This document shows, piece after piece, positions 1-8,535 of a DNA stretch of 64,000 nucleotides. Both the position numbers and the translations under genes were made by a program. Source of the stretch: Clostridium sp. UBA4548. Lineage in GTDB: Bacteria > Bacillota > Clostridia > Clostridiales > Clostridiaceae. Within the stretch, counting starts at the first letter, position 1; each line of letters begins with the position of its first letter. The notes under the pieces were generated by a model. That model had not been told where the DNA came from. It was given only the letters and a program-made list of their open reading frames with translations, and did not search any database. The DNA lies in contig NZ_DGLI01000044.1 of the NCBI RefSeq assembly GCF_002387895.1, forward strand, positions 245,940 through 309,939, in the 5' to 3' direction.

Positions 1-243
1 TTTAAAAAGTTAGCCTTCCGGATTAATGAAGCTCCTTCATCAAGCGAGGCTCAAGAATTAATGGAAGAATGGAAAAGTTACCTAGAGAAGTCCATGGTTT
101 GCGATAGAGAAATACTAGAATGCATTGCACATACTTATAAAAATGATAATAGATTTAAAAAATATATTAATCAATTTAGTGATAAAGATTTAAGTAGCTT
201 TATTTACGAGGCAATTATGCATTATGCCAAAAATGTTAAATAG
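1..243 (+). CDS. MerR-family regulator, TipAS domain (C-terminal part only)
   Basis: The reading frame is open from base 1 to the TAG at 241, so only the last 80 residues of a longer gene are in the window. The segment has the helical pattern of a TipAS antibiotic-recognition domain end: an EAQELMEEW helix, a YLEKSMVCDREILECIA helix, then HTYKNDNRFKKYI and a final FIYEAIMHYA helix. In the family this domain follows an N-terminal MerR DNA-binding domain and binds drugs or peptides. A full-length relative lies at 43571-44314. The internal ATG at 61 is not a credible start because homology continues upstream of it. Confidence 0.75.
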   Translation, partial: FKKLAFRINEAPSSSEAQELMEEWKSYLEKSMVCDREILECIAHTYKNDNRFKKYINQFSDKDLSSFIYEAIMHYAKNVK

Positions 244-309
244 CCTATTGGTAAATAGCTTTATAAATAACTTTATAAACTGAAATGCTAAAAAAGGAAG
301 TGACAGATT

Positions 310-783
310 ATGAAAGATACACTAATTGTTTATTATTCTCTTTTTGAAACCACAAAAAATTTGGCCTTAGAAATAGCAAAACAAACTGGTGGCACAATAA
401 GAGAACTTATACCAGATAAGAAATACTCCTTTGACTATAACACTGCTTGTAAAGAAGCTAGGAGTGAAATTTCCCGTGGATATTGCCCAAAACTATTAAG
501 TGGGAATGAATCAATAGATGATTATAAAACAATATTTATTGGATCACCTAACTGGTTTAAAACATTTGCTCCTCCAGTTATGAGTTTTCTTAGACAACAT
601 AACTTTTCTGGAAAAACAGTAATACCCTTTTGTACTCATGGAGGTGGTGGATTCGGTAAAATTGAAGATGATATAGCTAAAGAATGTTCAGAATCCATAC
701 TTCTACCTGGTATTGCTGTAAATGGCATTGTTGACCCTGAACAGGTGGCAAATTGGCTTAACTCAATTGGCTTTGAGTTATAA
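310..783 (+). CDS. flavodoxin family protein
   Basis: This is a 157-residue soluble electron-transfer protein expected to bind FMN. The N-terminus has the first flavodoxin strand and phosphate loop (LIVYYSLFETTKNLA, residues 5-19). The FMN-ring loop regions follow as FIGSPNWFKTFAPPV (about 77-91) and PFCTHGGGGFGKIEDD (about 106-121), and the length is normal for short flavodoxins. The start is an ATG behind AAAAAGGAAGTG. It lies 66 bases after the TipAS gene on the same strand and could be its target, but that is inference. The redox partner cannot be named from sequence. Confidence 0.85.
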   Translation: MKDTLIVYYSLFETTKNLALEIAKQTGGTIRELIPDKKYSFDYNTACKEARSEISRGYCPKLLSGNESIDDYKTIFIGSPNWFKTFAPPVMSFLRQHNFSGKTVIPFCTHGGGGFGKIEDDIAKECSESILLPGIAVNGIVDPEQVANWLNSIGFEL

Positions 784-900
784 TACATTCACATTTGTCA
801 GAGTAATAACTAGTAAGTATAATTTGAAAATTTGAGTATATTGTAGGCTTCCAAAGTGAAAACCTACCTTGTTTATCTTCTATAAGCCTTAAGGTAACTA

Positions 901-946
901 ATAGAGGACCATAACTACAAATTAACTTGTAGTTATGGTCCTCTAT
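901..946. repeat. perfect 20-bp hairpin downstream of the flavodoxin gene
   Basis: The arms 901-920 and 927-946 are exact reverse complements around a 6-base loop. The right side has only a weak T-run (GTGTCCTTATGTTGTTTT), so it may be a factor-assisted or bidirectional terminator, or a remnant of a mobile repeat. The perfection of the stem is unusual for the A/T-rich surroundings. Confidence 0.6.
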
Positions 947-1002
947 GTGTCCTTATGTTGTTTTGTGAAGCAATATTTTATGCTTCAACGAAAAACTCTA
1001 AT

Positions 1003-1054
1003 GGAACCAAGTTAGGAATACTAAAAAGTTGCTTTCTGACTTTGGTTCCTTTTT
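1003..1054 (+). terminator. hairpin with T-run, half related to the dispersed GGAACC repeat
   Basis: The arms GGAACCAAGTTAG (from 1003) and CTGACTTTGGTTCC (to 1049) pair with one bulge and are followed by TTTTTAT. The right arm, read on the minus strand, is the same GGAACCAAAGTCAG that opens repeat copy F at 3873. The terminator therefore appears to have been built from a repeat fragment. Confidence 0.5.
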
Positions 1055-1158
1055 ATAGGGAACCAGAGTTAAAACTTAACTTATACATGAGTCCTACCCT
1101 GGTTCCCTTAAGGGTCTCAGGATATGAATAAGTTAAAATTCCATCAAGGAATCCTATA
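1054..1158 (+). repeat. dispersed palindromic repeat, copy A (105 bp)
   Basis: This is one of six related elements, with others at 3873, 9128, 14484 (inverted), 37139 and 45271. It begins TATAGGGAACC and ends GGAATCCTATA, giving TATAGG/CCTATA termini. Inside, GGGAACCAGAG (1058-1068) can pair with CCCTGGTTCCC (1097-1107). The block between the arms is nearly identical to copies B and C. Confidence 0.7.
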
Positions 1159-1276
1159 AAAACAAAGGAAGTCATTATGATCTTCCTTAAAAGTTTGTAT
1201 GCTTTTAGCATTATAGACAGAATAGCCAAAGCTAAGAATAAATACTCTTCGCTATTTTAAACCTTCCACTTAATTA

Positions 1277-2047
1277 CTACTCCTTAACCCAGTAGCTGCT
1301 ACAGTCATCCTTTCTATCAAAAAATCCGTATTCAATTAGAGCTCTTCTTATGGTTACATGGTCTTCATAAATTCTCTTTAAAACCCTATTAACTTCTTTC
1401 TCAGAATACATCTTTCCCTTTGAAAAACTCTTAGTTATTTCCTCAAGGACAATTATCTTCTTCTTCGCCTTAACTGGGAAGTTTTTCAAGGCTCCATTTT
1501 CATCCATATAAGTTTTTAGTGTGTCAGCCTTCTCTTTATCTGTAATGTTATACCTATCGTCTAGAGCAGTTGCTGACTTGTGAGGATCACAAATAGTTTC
1601 CTTTTCAAGAGTACTTATTTTCTTACTTGAACTTTCAGAAAGTAGGTCCATCATAGCTAAAAATAACCTAGCTTGTTTTTCCTTTTCTCTCAGTTTATAT
1701 CTATGGTTTCTAATAGTTGATCCAGCTACTCCTAAACTTGCTGCAATTTCCTTGTCTGAAAGTCCCTTTGAGATTAGCTTTACAATTTCTCTTTGAACCC
1801 CTGATACCCCTGTAAAAGTTGAATTCATTTGGAGTAAATAACCAAGCATAGATTCATGAGCCTCTGCTATATGAAGTTCTGCCGCCTTTTTTGCATCATA
1901 TAAATTAGAGTCTATTTCATATATACGTCCTTTTTCAAAGATTTTCTCACAAACTACACATATATACTCCTTTTCAGTTTCTATAATTCCACTTTTCACC
2001 TCTTCTATGGAGGCTTCCCAAAACAGTTCATTCAATTTTGTTTCCAT
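1277..2047 (-). CDS. LuxR-type HTH regulator with DUF2087 domain
   Basis: This is a 256-residue predicted one-component transcription regulator. It has an N-terminal CxxC segment (YICVVCEKIF) followed by an HxxxxH-containing helix. A LuxR/GerE helix-turn-helix lies in the middle (VKLISKGLSDKEIAASLGVA, about 92-111). The C-terminal DUF2087 signature is YSEKEVNRVLKRIYEDHVTI followed by LIEYGFFDR. The CxxC/HxxxxH pair could bind a metal, but this is inferred. I chose the ATG at 2047 because AAAGGTG is spaced correctly for it; an in-frame GTG/ATG pair at 2056-2059 overlaps that site. It has no operon partner, and a DNA target is not evident. Confidence 0.8.
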   Translation of the reverse strand: METKLNELFWEASIEEVKSGIIETEKEYICVVCEKIFEKGRIYEIDSNLYDAKKAAELHIAEAHESMLGYLLQMNSTFTGVSGVQREIVKLISKGLSDKEIAASLGVAGSTIRNHRYKLREKEKQARLFLAMMDLLSESSSKKISTLEKETICDPHKSATALDDRYNITDKEKADTLKTYMDENGALKNFPVKAKKKIIVLEEITKSFSKGKMYSEKEVNRVLKRIYEDHVTIRRALIEYGFFDRKDDCSSYWVKE

Positions 2048-2565
2048 AATTCTCATCACCTTTTCAATTAATCTATATTATATATATTATGCTATATTTC
2101 ATTATTTGTCTATATATAAATAAACATTTTTATATTATGTTTATTTATATATAGACATTTTCTTGTTTTTCTTGATTAGGCGTTAAATACTTTTTACTGC
2201 AAAAACCATAAAAATTACCTTTAAATTTTAATAGACCCTATAAAGCATTAAGTAAAAATACTATAATAATGCTTATAACTTATATTGTTACTGAGTATTC
2301 CGCATGCTAAAATGCAAATAGATGAAAGTATAAAGACTTATAAGTTTATTCTAACAAAACTACATGGTATTATAGAAAAATAACTTCTACAGCTGTGGAA
2401 GAAGTATTTTATTGTTTTAATGATGTAGAGCAAATAAAAATACTAATACTATCTATTGATATCGCAAGTAATTAGCTGGTAGTAACAAGACCTTCTATAA
2501 GATTTTTGAACTACCAGGATTTTTAGAACTTTTCAAACTTAATATTAGAAAGGATATTTACTTTT
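2048..2565. other. gene-free interval between divergent genes
   Basis: This very A/T-rich interval separates the divergent DUF2087 and LUD genes. It contains a tract of alternating TATATA and an inverted TATAAATAAACAT motif near 2113-2150. An imperfect dyad (ACTTCTACAG with CTGTGGAAGAAGT, 2384-2405) is followed by TTTTATTGTTTT. I see no intact gene, and short reading frames around 2300-2520 are broken by stops. Confidence 0.5.
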
Positions 2566-3207
2566 ATGGATAACAACGTTTTATGGTACTTAGAAAAACA
2601 AGTTGAAAGAACTGTTAGTAATTTGCAAAAACGTAATATGGAGGGCTTTTTCGTAAAGAATGAAAATGAGCTAAAAGAACTGTTAATCCAGCTCATTGCT
2701 GAAAACTCAGTAGTGGGTGTTGGAGATTCCATGACCTTATTTCAAACTGGTGCTATAGATTTTCTTCGTAGTAGAGACTATAACTTTTTAGATAAGTATA
2801 AAGAAGGTATTACCAGTGAGGATAAAAAGAAAATTTATATTGAAAACTTTTCTGCAGATACCTTTATGTGCAGTACTAATGCCCTAACTGAAGAAGGAGA
2901 ACTTTATAATATCGATGGCAATGGCAGTAGAGTTGCTCCAATGCTCTATGGTCCTAAACAAGTTATTATAGTAACTGGAATAAATAAAATTGTTAAGAAT
3001 ATAGAAGAAGCTGAAAAAAGAGCAAGAAACTTTGCTGCTCCAATTGATGCTAAGAGATTAGGAAAAAATACTCCTTGTACCAAATTAGGTTATTGTATAG
3101 ACTGTAAAAGTCCTGAAAGAATCTGTAATGATTTCACTATTATTAGAGGTCAATTTATTAAAGGAAGAATAAAAGTAATAATCCTTGGAAAAGCCTTAGG
3201 CTATTAA
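2566..3207 (+). CDS. LUD-domain (LutC/YkgG-like) lactate-utilisation family protein
   Basis: This 213-residue cytoplasmic protein belongs to the LUD fold family (old DUF162). Visible signatures are VVGVGDSMTLFQTGAIDFLR (about residues 46-65) and the FMCSTNALTEEGELYNIDG core (about 104-122), then NRVAPMLYGP-like and ITGINKIV strands. Three or more C-terminal cysteines (TPCTKLGYCIDCKSPERIC, about 166-184) are typical of the clostridial subgroup. True LutC proteins act with LutA and LutB in lactate oxidation, and neither is nearby, so the substrate is unknown. It is transcribed alone, with a GAAAGGAT ribosome site. Confidence 0.82.
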   Translation: MDNNVLWYLEKQVERTVSNLQKRNMEGFFVKNENELKELLIQLIAENSVVGVGDSMTLFQTGAIDFLRSRDYNFLDKYKEGITSEDKKKIYIENFSADTFMCSTNALTEEGELYNIDGNGSRVAPMLYGPKQVIIVTGINKIVKNIEEAEKRARNFAAPIDAKRLGKNTPCTKLGYCIDCKSPERICNDFTIIRGQFIKGRIKVIILGKALGY

Positions 3208-3294
3208 AGAATTTCTACATAAATTAAATCATACTAGGAAAATTTTAAAATAAAAATTATAAATAAAATAAATAACTCTAAATGGGGTGGCATT

Positions 3295-3768
3295 GTGATA
3301 AAAACTGAAAGATGTATTGTAAGGGATTTTGAAGAGAAAGATTTAGATTTATTCATGGCCTACAGAAATAATGAAGAGTGGATGAAGTATCAAGATTTTA
3401 AGAATCTAACAAAAGAGGAATATAGAAAAGCTTTATTAAAGCCTCTAAATATTGAAAAAGGAATGCAACTTGCCATTGCTGATAAAACCACAGATAATCT
3501 TTTAGGAGACTTATATGTGGCAAAAAAAGATAAAACTATTACAATTGGATATTCTATTAATCCTCTTTATTCTCAAAAAGGATATATGGTAGAAGTTTTA
3601 AAAGCCTTATTAACAAAGCTAAGAGTAGATTATGCTGATTGTGAAATCGTTGCTATGACTGATAAAGAAAACCTTCCATCAAAAAACTTATTACTTAAAT
3701 TAGGCTTTGTCTATGATGGTTGGATAGAGCAGTGGCAATCAGAGGTTTATATATATAAGCCTAATTAA
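3295..3768 (+). CDS. GNAT-family N-acetyltransferase
   Basis: This 157-residue acetyl-CoA-dependent transferase is of the RimJ/RimL-like type. It opens with IKTERCIVRDFEEKDLDLF, has a YRNNEEWMKYQ helix, and a cofactor-binding region IGYSINPLYSQKGYMVEVL (about 86-104). It closes with NLPSKNLLLKLGFVYDG, the usual end of the fold. The start is a GTG supported by GGGGTGG at 3284-3290. The acceptor substrate cannot be predicted. A strong bidirectional hairpin follows and separates it from the convergent uppP operon. Confidence 0.85.
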   Translation: MIKTERCIVRDFEEKDLDLFMAYRNNEEWMKYQDFKNLTKEEYRKALLKPLNIEKGMQLAIADKTTDNLLGDLYVAKKDKTITIGYSINPLYSQKGYMVEVLKALLTKLRVDYADCEIVAMTDKENLPSKNLLLKLGFVYDGWIEQWQSEVYIYKPN

Positions 3769-3837
3769 ACCTTTAAAATTATTGAATTTTACTTATGTTT
3801 TCTTTAGTTTTATAGACTAATAATTATAAATAAAAAC

Positions 3838-3871
3838 AAAGGTATAAAACTCTCACAAGTTTTATACCTTT
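3838..3871. terminator. bidirectional hairpin terminator between GNAT and uppP
   Basis: AAAGGTATAAAAC (3838-3850) pairs perfectly with GTTTTATACCTTT (3859-3871) around an 8-base loop, with A-runs and T-runs on both sides. It lies between two convergent genes. Similar AAGGTATAAA-ended hairpins occur at 8441 and 11005. Confidence 0.8.
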
Positions 3872-3872
3872 A

Positions 3873-3929
3873 TATAAGGAACCAAAGTCAGCATATAACT
3901 AATATATTGCTCCTACCTAGGTTCCATTA
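3873..3929 (+). repeat. dispersed palindromic repeat, copy F (partial)
   Basis: TATAAGGAACCAAAGTC opens the copy and CTACCTAGGTTCCATTAA closes it, matching the GGAACC and GGTTCC arms of the family. The second half is missing, so it is a degraded or half copy. Confidence 0.5.
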
Positions 3930-3979
3930 AAGCTATTTTCTAATAAATAAAATAAAATTTTATTCTGTAAAATTAAATA

Positions 3980-4807
3980 TTATACCATCCAAAAGTATAG
4001 TAGCACTATAATTCCAAGAACTATTCTGTACCAACCAAAGATTTTGAAATCACGGTTTTTAATGTATTGCATTAAGAATTTAATTATTACAACGGACACT
4101 ACATATGCAGTAACCATTCCTACTAGTAAAATTATTGCCTCTGACCCTGTAAAGGCAAGACCGAATTTTAATAATTTAAGTAAGCTTGCACCAAACATTA
4201 CTGGTACTGCCATGAAGAAGGTAAACTCTGCTGCAATGGTTCTGCTCATGCCTATTAAGATACCTCCAAGGATAGTTGCTCCTGAACGTGAAGTTCCTGG
4301 GAATACTGCGGCAATAAGTTGGAAGAATCCAACCATTAAAGCTGCCTTAAAAGTAATCTGAGAAATTGTATTAATCTTTGACTTTTTACCTTTGTTTCTG
4401 TTTTCAACAACTATGAATAAAACTCCAAACAGGATAAGCATTATAGCTACAGTTTTATAATTGTAGAATAAGGCTTCAATCTTATCATCCCATAACACTC
4501 CAACTAAAGCAGCTGGGATACAAGCAACTACAATTTTAATCCACATTATAATGATATCTTTTTTAACAAGTAACTTGCCTTTACCTAGGGTAAAAGGAAA
4601 TAACTTTTTCCAATAAGTTACTACAACGGCCAAAATTGCACCAAGTTGTACAACAACTAAAAACATTTCCATAAAAGCTTCAGATACGTTAAGTTTTACA
4701 AACTCATCTAATAAAATCATATGTCCTGTACTACTGATTGGTAGCCATTCCGTTATTCCTTCCACAATACCAAACAAAATGGCCTTTAATATTTCAAATA
4801 TTTCCAC
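3980..4807 (-). CDS. uppP: undecaprenyl-diphosphatase (BacA/UppP type)
   Basis: This 275-residue membrane enzyme dephosphorylates undecaprenyl diphosphate so that the lipid carrier can be reused for cell-wall synthesis, which also counters bacitracin. Both family motifs are intact. The first is VEGITEWLPISSTGHM, with Glu16, Glu20, Ser26 and His29. The second is PGTSRSGATILGG, with Arg173. About eight hydrophobic segments fit the family. The start is GTG at 4807, nine bases after TAGGAGG. It begins 13 bases after the ABC permease stop, making it the last gene of a five-gene bacitracin-type operon. Confidence 0.93.
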   Translation of the reverse strand: MEIFEILKAILFGIVEGITEWLPISSTGHMILLDEFVKLNVSEAFMEMFLVVVQLGAILAVVVTYWKKLFPFTLGKGKLLVKKDIIIMWIKIVVACIPAALVGVLWDDKIEALFYNYKTVAIMLILFGVLFIVVENRNKGKKSKINTISQITFKAALMVGFFQLIAAVFPGTSRSGATILGGILIGMSRTIAAEFTFFMAVPVMFGASLLKLLKFGLAFTGSEAIILLVGMVTAYVVSVVIIKFLMQYIKNRDFKIFGWYRIVLGIIVLLYFWMV

Positions 4808-4820
4808 TTTCTCATTCCTC

Positions 4821-5558
4821 CTATTTTATGTCCTGTTTTTTGAAGTATAAAATGCTAGCAGCAAATCCTACTACAAAAGTAATTAATATAATTGTTATGG
4901 CAATGCCAATACCATAGCTGAAATTTCCAATAAGATCCATTGCAATTAAATACCCAGATGACCAAGGAAAAAGCACAGCTAAATCTTCATTGGATAAAGC
5001 CACATTTCCTAGGGCAACAGCAGCTACTGCAATTATTGGTGGCACTAAATTTTTAACCCATAAGGTAATAAATACAAAGGGTGACATAGTTAAATACAAA
5101 AGACTTGCACCAATTATATACTGCCTAAGAGAAATTAATAAAATGGTAAAACTAAATTCCTCAGCCCTTCCTAACACTCCTAAAAGCAAGGTTCCTACCC
5201 ACCCTACTAGGGTCAATAAAATAATCCAGATGAAAAGCATTAAAAACTTTCCTAAAATAAAGGAAGTTTTAGACACTGGAATAGTTATTATGGATTTTAA
5301 GGTATTTTCAGTGTACTCACGACTAAAAAGATAAGCTGCAATAACTCCATAAACAATTAAACCAAAAAGTAAAAGCACATAAAGGCTTGTTTGGTCAAAC
5401 AAATCCTTATAGGTTATAATCATCTCTGGTTTACTAATTCTAGCTTTAATAAGTCCTGCAAACACCATAATTGGTGCAACCATTCCCCCTAAAATGCTGA
5501 TTAAAAACATTTTAGAACGTTTTAGCTTTAAAAATTCACAATACAAAATATTAGCCAA
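4821..5558 (-). CDS. ABC-2 type permease, bacitracin-exporter like (BcrB type)
   Basis: This is a 245-residue integral membrane subunit with six predicted helices. The N-terminus is typical of ABC-2 permeases in this group (ILYCEFLKLKRSKMFLISIL), followed by FDQTSLYVLLLFGLIVYGVI and the FSREYTENTLKSI loop. I prefer a TTG start at 5558. GGAGGTG, embedded in the end of the ATPase gene, is correctly spaced for it, and the two genes overlap by eight bases. It should pair with the preceding ATPase to move or extract a cell-wall-active peptide such as bacitracin. Substrate is inferred from the operon. Confidence 0.85.
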   Translation of the reverse strand: MANILYCEFLKLKRSKMFLISILGGMVAPIMVFAGLIKARISKPEMIITYKDLFDQTSLYVLLLFGLIVYGVIAAYLFSREYTENTLKSIITIPVSKTSFILGKFLMLFIWIILLTLVGWVGTLLLGVLGRAEEFSFTILLISLRQYIIGASLLYLTMSPFVFITLWVKNLVPPIIAVAAVALGNVALSNEDLAVLFPWSSGYLIAMDLIGNFSYGIGIAITIILITFVVGFAASILYFKKQDIK

Positions 5559-6477
5559 TGGTGCCACCTCCTATAAGCTTTGAGAAGTAATCTTCAAGTT
5601 TTTCCTCACTTAAATTAATCTTACTAACTTCAATTCCGTTTTCTATAAATAAACGATTGAAATTACTTCTTAGTTCAAAGTCTGAATATAATCTGAGGTG
5701 TCCATTGTCATGTACGCTATAATCATGGAAACCATGCTTTTCTTCTAAAAGTAGTGCAGCCTTATTTTCATTAGAAACCTGAAACTCCACATATCGCCTA
5801 TTTCTTTTATGTAGCTCTGCCATAGAAATTTCTTCGAGGAGCTTTCCTTCATGCATCACCCCTATGGTGTCAGCAATTTGCTCAACTTCACTTAAAATAT
5901 GACTAGAAATTAATATGGTGGTTCCTTTTTCTTTACAAAGGTTCTCCAAGTAATTACGAATTTCACTAATGCCTACAGGATCTAGTCCATTGATAGGTTC
6001 ATCTAAAATAAGGAGCTCTGGTTCATGCATTACTGCTGCTGCAATACCAAGACGCTGCTTCATACCAAGAGAGTAATTAGCAAAGACCTTTTCCTTCTCT
6101 TTATGGAGTCCAACAGTTTCTAGTGCCTCCATAATTGCTCCTCTCTTTTGTGTCCCACGAAGCTTCTCCATAATTCTTAAGTTTTCTTCTCCTGTCAAGT
6201 TTTCATAAAATCCTGGTGTTTCAATTATTGAGCCAATTCTACGATAAGTTTGTTTTGGATTTTTTCTATAATCCTCACCAAATAATAATATCGCACCTTC
6301 AGTAGCTCTGGCAAGACTTAATAACATTCTTATTGTAGTAGTTTTGCCTGCCCCGTTTCTCCCAAGGAGTCCATAGATGGTTCCTTTTTCAACTTTTATA
6401 TTAACTCTATCAACACTAATTTGATTTCCATATACTTTTGTAAGATCTTGAGTTTCAATTATGTATTCCACTATCAT
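5551..6477 (-). CDS. ABC transporter ATP-binding protein (BcrA type)
   Basis: This is a 308-residue ATPase. The Walker A is GLLGRNGAGKTTTIR, the signature is YSLGMKQRLGIAAA and the Walker B is LLILDEPINGLDP, followed by the switch histidine in ILISSHILSEVEQIAD. A C-terminal extension of about 90 residues is usual for BcrA-like proteins. The start is uncertain: ATG at 6477, or a GTG at 6471 eight bases behind GGAGG. An 82-base gap separates it from the kinase gene, perhaps with its own promoter. It works with the BcrB-like permease; the final gene recycles undecaprenyl diphosphate. Confidence 0.9.
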   Translation of the reverse strand: MIVEYIIETQDLTKVYGNQISVDRVNIKVEKGTIYGLLGRNGAGKTTTIRMLLSLARATEGAILLFGEDYRKNPKQTYRRIGSIIETPGFYENLTGEENLRIMEKLRGTQKRGAIMEALETVGLHKEKEKVFANYSLGMKQRLGIAAAVMHEPELLILDEPINGLDPVGISEIRNYLENLCKEKGTTILISSHILSEVEQIADTIGVMHEGKLLEEISMAELHKRNRRYVEFQVSNENKAALLLEEKHGFHDYSVHDNGHLRLYSDFELRSNFNRLFIENGIEVSKINLSEEKLEDYFSKLIGGGTIG

Positions 6478-6559
6478 CGCCTCCATAATTAAATTATACA
6501 GAAGAAAACTTACACATAACTTTAGAAGTTCTTACTTTTTTCTTAATTTTTGGAAGCAT

Positions 6560-7462
6560 CTAATCCTTTGATGGAAATTCTATTATAAACTTTGTATATT
6601 CACCAACAAGACTTTCAGCAGATATATTTCCTCCTTGAGCCTCCACAAGCCCTTTAACAATGGAGAGTCCAAGACCACTCCCTCCACTACTCCTAGCACT
6701 ATCACACTTGTAAAGCCTGTCAAATATATGTGGAAGTTTATCAGAATCGATGCCTTCTCCATTATCACTAATAATTACTCTAACACAGCCATTAGTATTT
6801 TCTATAGAAAGGCTTAACCGCTTCCCACCATGAGCTATTGCATTTTGAATTAAGTTGGATAAAATCCTTGTATATGCTTCTTTATCTAAACTTACAAACA
6901 AATCATCATCAGATATACTTCCTTCAAGGCTTATGTTCTTTGCTTCAAACATTGGAAGAAAATCAATTAATATCTCTCTGGTTACTTCGTTAATGTCTAT
7001 TTTCTCTAGATTAAGCTTCATTTCATTAGAGTTAATCTTAAACCACTGAAATAGTGCATCCACAAAGTTTTTCAAGTCATAAGCTTTCTTTTTAGCAATT
7101 TTTATATATCTTTCCTTTTCTTCTCCAGACACAATGTCCTTTTCTAGGGCATCTAAATATCCCATTAAAGAAGTAAGAGGGGTTCTCACATCATGAGAAA
7201 GACTTGTTAATAGTTCCTTATTAGATTTCTCCACGGCTTCAAGCTTTGAAATTTGATTTTGATAACGAGCTAAAATCTCATTGATTTCAAAGCAGACTTC
7301 TGAAGATATTCCGCTCCCCTGAGCAAATGCCTTGCGATTTTCACCTTTTTTTACAGATCTTAAAGCCGCTAAAATTTCCTTAGATTCTTTTCTTTTCTGT
7401 AGTGAATGGAAAATGAGATATAGGTTTAATAATAGTAGCAAAACAAGTATAGCTGTTGTCAT
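6560..7462 (-). CDS. sensor histidine kinase of the bacitracin-type module
   Basis: This 300-residue kinase has a single N-terminal transmembrane helix (about residues 2-20) and almost no extracellular part, so it probably senses through its partner transporter or inside the membrane. The H-box is SLSHDVRTPLTSLMGYL with His90. The N-box is RILSNLIQNAIAHGG, and the G-boxes are ISDNGEGIDS and SGGSGLGLSIVKGL. The start is ATG at 7462, eight bases after GGAGGAGA and four bases after the regulator stop. An upstream in-frame codon at 7495 would lie inside the regulator gene and lacks a ribosome site. Confidence 0.9.
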   Translation of the reverse strand: MTTAILVLLLLLNLYLIFHSLQKRKESKEILAALRSVKKGENRKAFAQGSGISSEVCFEINEILARYQNQISKLEAVEKSNKELLTSLSHDVRTPLTSLMGYLDALEKDIVSGEEKERYIKIAKKKAYDLKNFVDALFQWFKINSNEMKLNLEKIDINEVTREILIDFLPMFEAKNISLEGSISDDDLFVSLDKEAYTRILSNLIQNAIAHGGKRLSLSIENTNGCVRVIISDNGEGIDSDKLPHIFDRLYKCDSARSSGGSGLGLSIVKGLVEAQGGNISAESLVGEYTKFIIEFPSKD

Positions 7463-7466
7463 AACC

Positions 7467-8165
7467 CTACTCTCCTCCAAACTTATAGCCAACACCCCAT
7501 ACTGTTATTATAAAAGCAGGCTGATCAGGATTTAGCTCTATTTTCTTCCTTAGTCTACGAATATGTACCATAATATTGTTATCATCAAAGGCATACTCAT
7601 CTTCCCAAACATTTTTATAAATTTGTTTTTTTGTAAATACCCTTCCCTTGTTCTTTGCTAGAAAAGCTAAAAGGTCAAATTCTTTAGCAGTTAAATCAAC
7701 CTTTTCTCCTTTCACTAGCACTTCCCTTGTAGGTATATGAATTTCTAAATTTTCAAATACTAGCTTTTCTTCTTGCTTTTCAGTGCCAAAGGAATTTAAG
7801 TGGGTATATCTTCTTATAAGGGATGCTACCCTTGCCACAAATTCACTGGTACTAAAAGGCTTTGTTAAATAATCATCTGCGCCAAGGCGAAGTCCAAGTA
7901 CCTTATCCACTTCGCTATCCTTTGCAGTAAGCATAAGCACAGGTACACCACTTACCCTTCGTATTTCTGAAAGCACATCAAAGCCATTGATTTTAGGCAG
8001 CATAATGTCTAGGACAATTAACTGATAATTATCCTTTAAAGCCTCATTTAGACCCTCTTGCCCATCATGCTTCACCTGAACTTTATAGTTTTCTAGCCCC
8101 AAGTACTTTTTAAGAAGCTGGCTCAGTTCAACATCATCATCTATAATTAAAATATTATGATTCAA
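7467..8165 (-). CDS. OmpR-family response regulator of the bacitracin-type module
   Basis: This 232-residue protein has a receiver domain with acidic pocket DDD (10-12), phospho-acceptor Asp53 in VLDIMLP, and the LTAKDSEVDKVLGLRLGADDY switch region. A winged-helix OmpR DNA-binding domain follows, with EFDLLAFLAKNKGRVFTK and MVHIRRLRKKIE. The start codon is TTG at 8165, five bases after GGAGGTG. It heads the five-gene cluster and presumably activates the ABC and uppP genes. A TATAAT-like element is visible upstream, but no clear operator repeat. Confidence 0.9.
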   Translation of the reverse strand: MNHNILIIDDDVELSQLLKKYLGLENYKVQVKHDGQEGLNEALKDNYQLIVLDIMLPKINGFDVLSEIRRVSGVPVLMLTAKDSEVDKVLGLRLGADDYLTKPFSTSEFVARVASLIRRYTHLNSFGTEKQEEKLVFENLEIHIPTREVLVKGEKVDLTAKEFDLLAFLAKNKGRVFTKKQIYKNVWEDEYAFDDNNIMVHIRRLRKKIELNPDQPAFIITVWGVGYKFGGE

Positions 8166-8440
8166 AATTGCACCTCCAATAAACCCTTATGCCTTACAGT
8201 GAAAATTTCACCTTAATTATATTATTGCCATTTTCTACTAAACGGCCTTTTGAAGAAATCATTGGTATAATAAATAAACTAAATTGTTCCTAAAAAGTAA
8301 TTTTCAGTTTTATTTAATACCTCTACGGTTTCTTCCAAATTCAAGGTTAATTATAACACTATTACTTCCCCTTTTAAAATCCATAAATTACAATTAATTA
8401 GCACTTACACCACTTTAAAGGTACATAATATAAAATAAAA

Positions 8441-8472
8441 AAGGTACAAGCTTACCAGGAAGCTTATACCTT
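8441..8472. terminator. hairpin terminator of the flavin reductase gene
   Basis: AAGGTACAAGCTT (8441-8453) pairs with AAGCTTATACCTT (8460-8472), one mismatch, six-base loop. On the minus strand it is followed by TTTTTTATTTTA, consistent with termination of the gene ending at 8536. The rest of 8166-8440 is promoter-side DNA of the response regulator with no gene. Confidence 0.75.
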
Positions 8473-8535
8473 CTAATATTAATTGTAATATAAAAACTTG
8501 CGAAATAACTCCATCAGCCACTTAACCCTAAAAAA

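Noticed and set aside
61..243. A stand-alone 60-residue ORF starting at ATG 61
   Set aside because: The frame and TipAS homology continue upstream to base 1, so it is the end of a truncated gene.
901..1158. CRISPR-like repeats among the hairpins near 1 kb
   Set aside because: There are no regularly spaced direct repeats with unique spacers; the similarity is inverted and dispersed.
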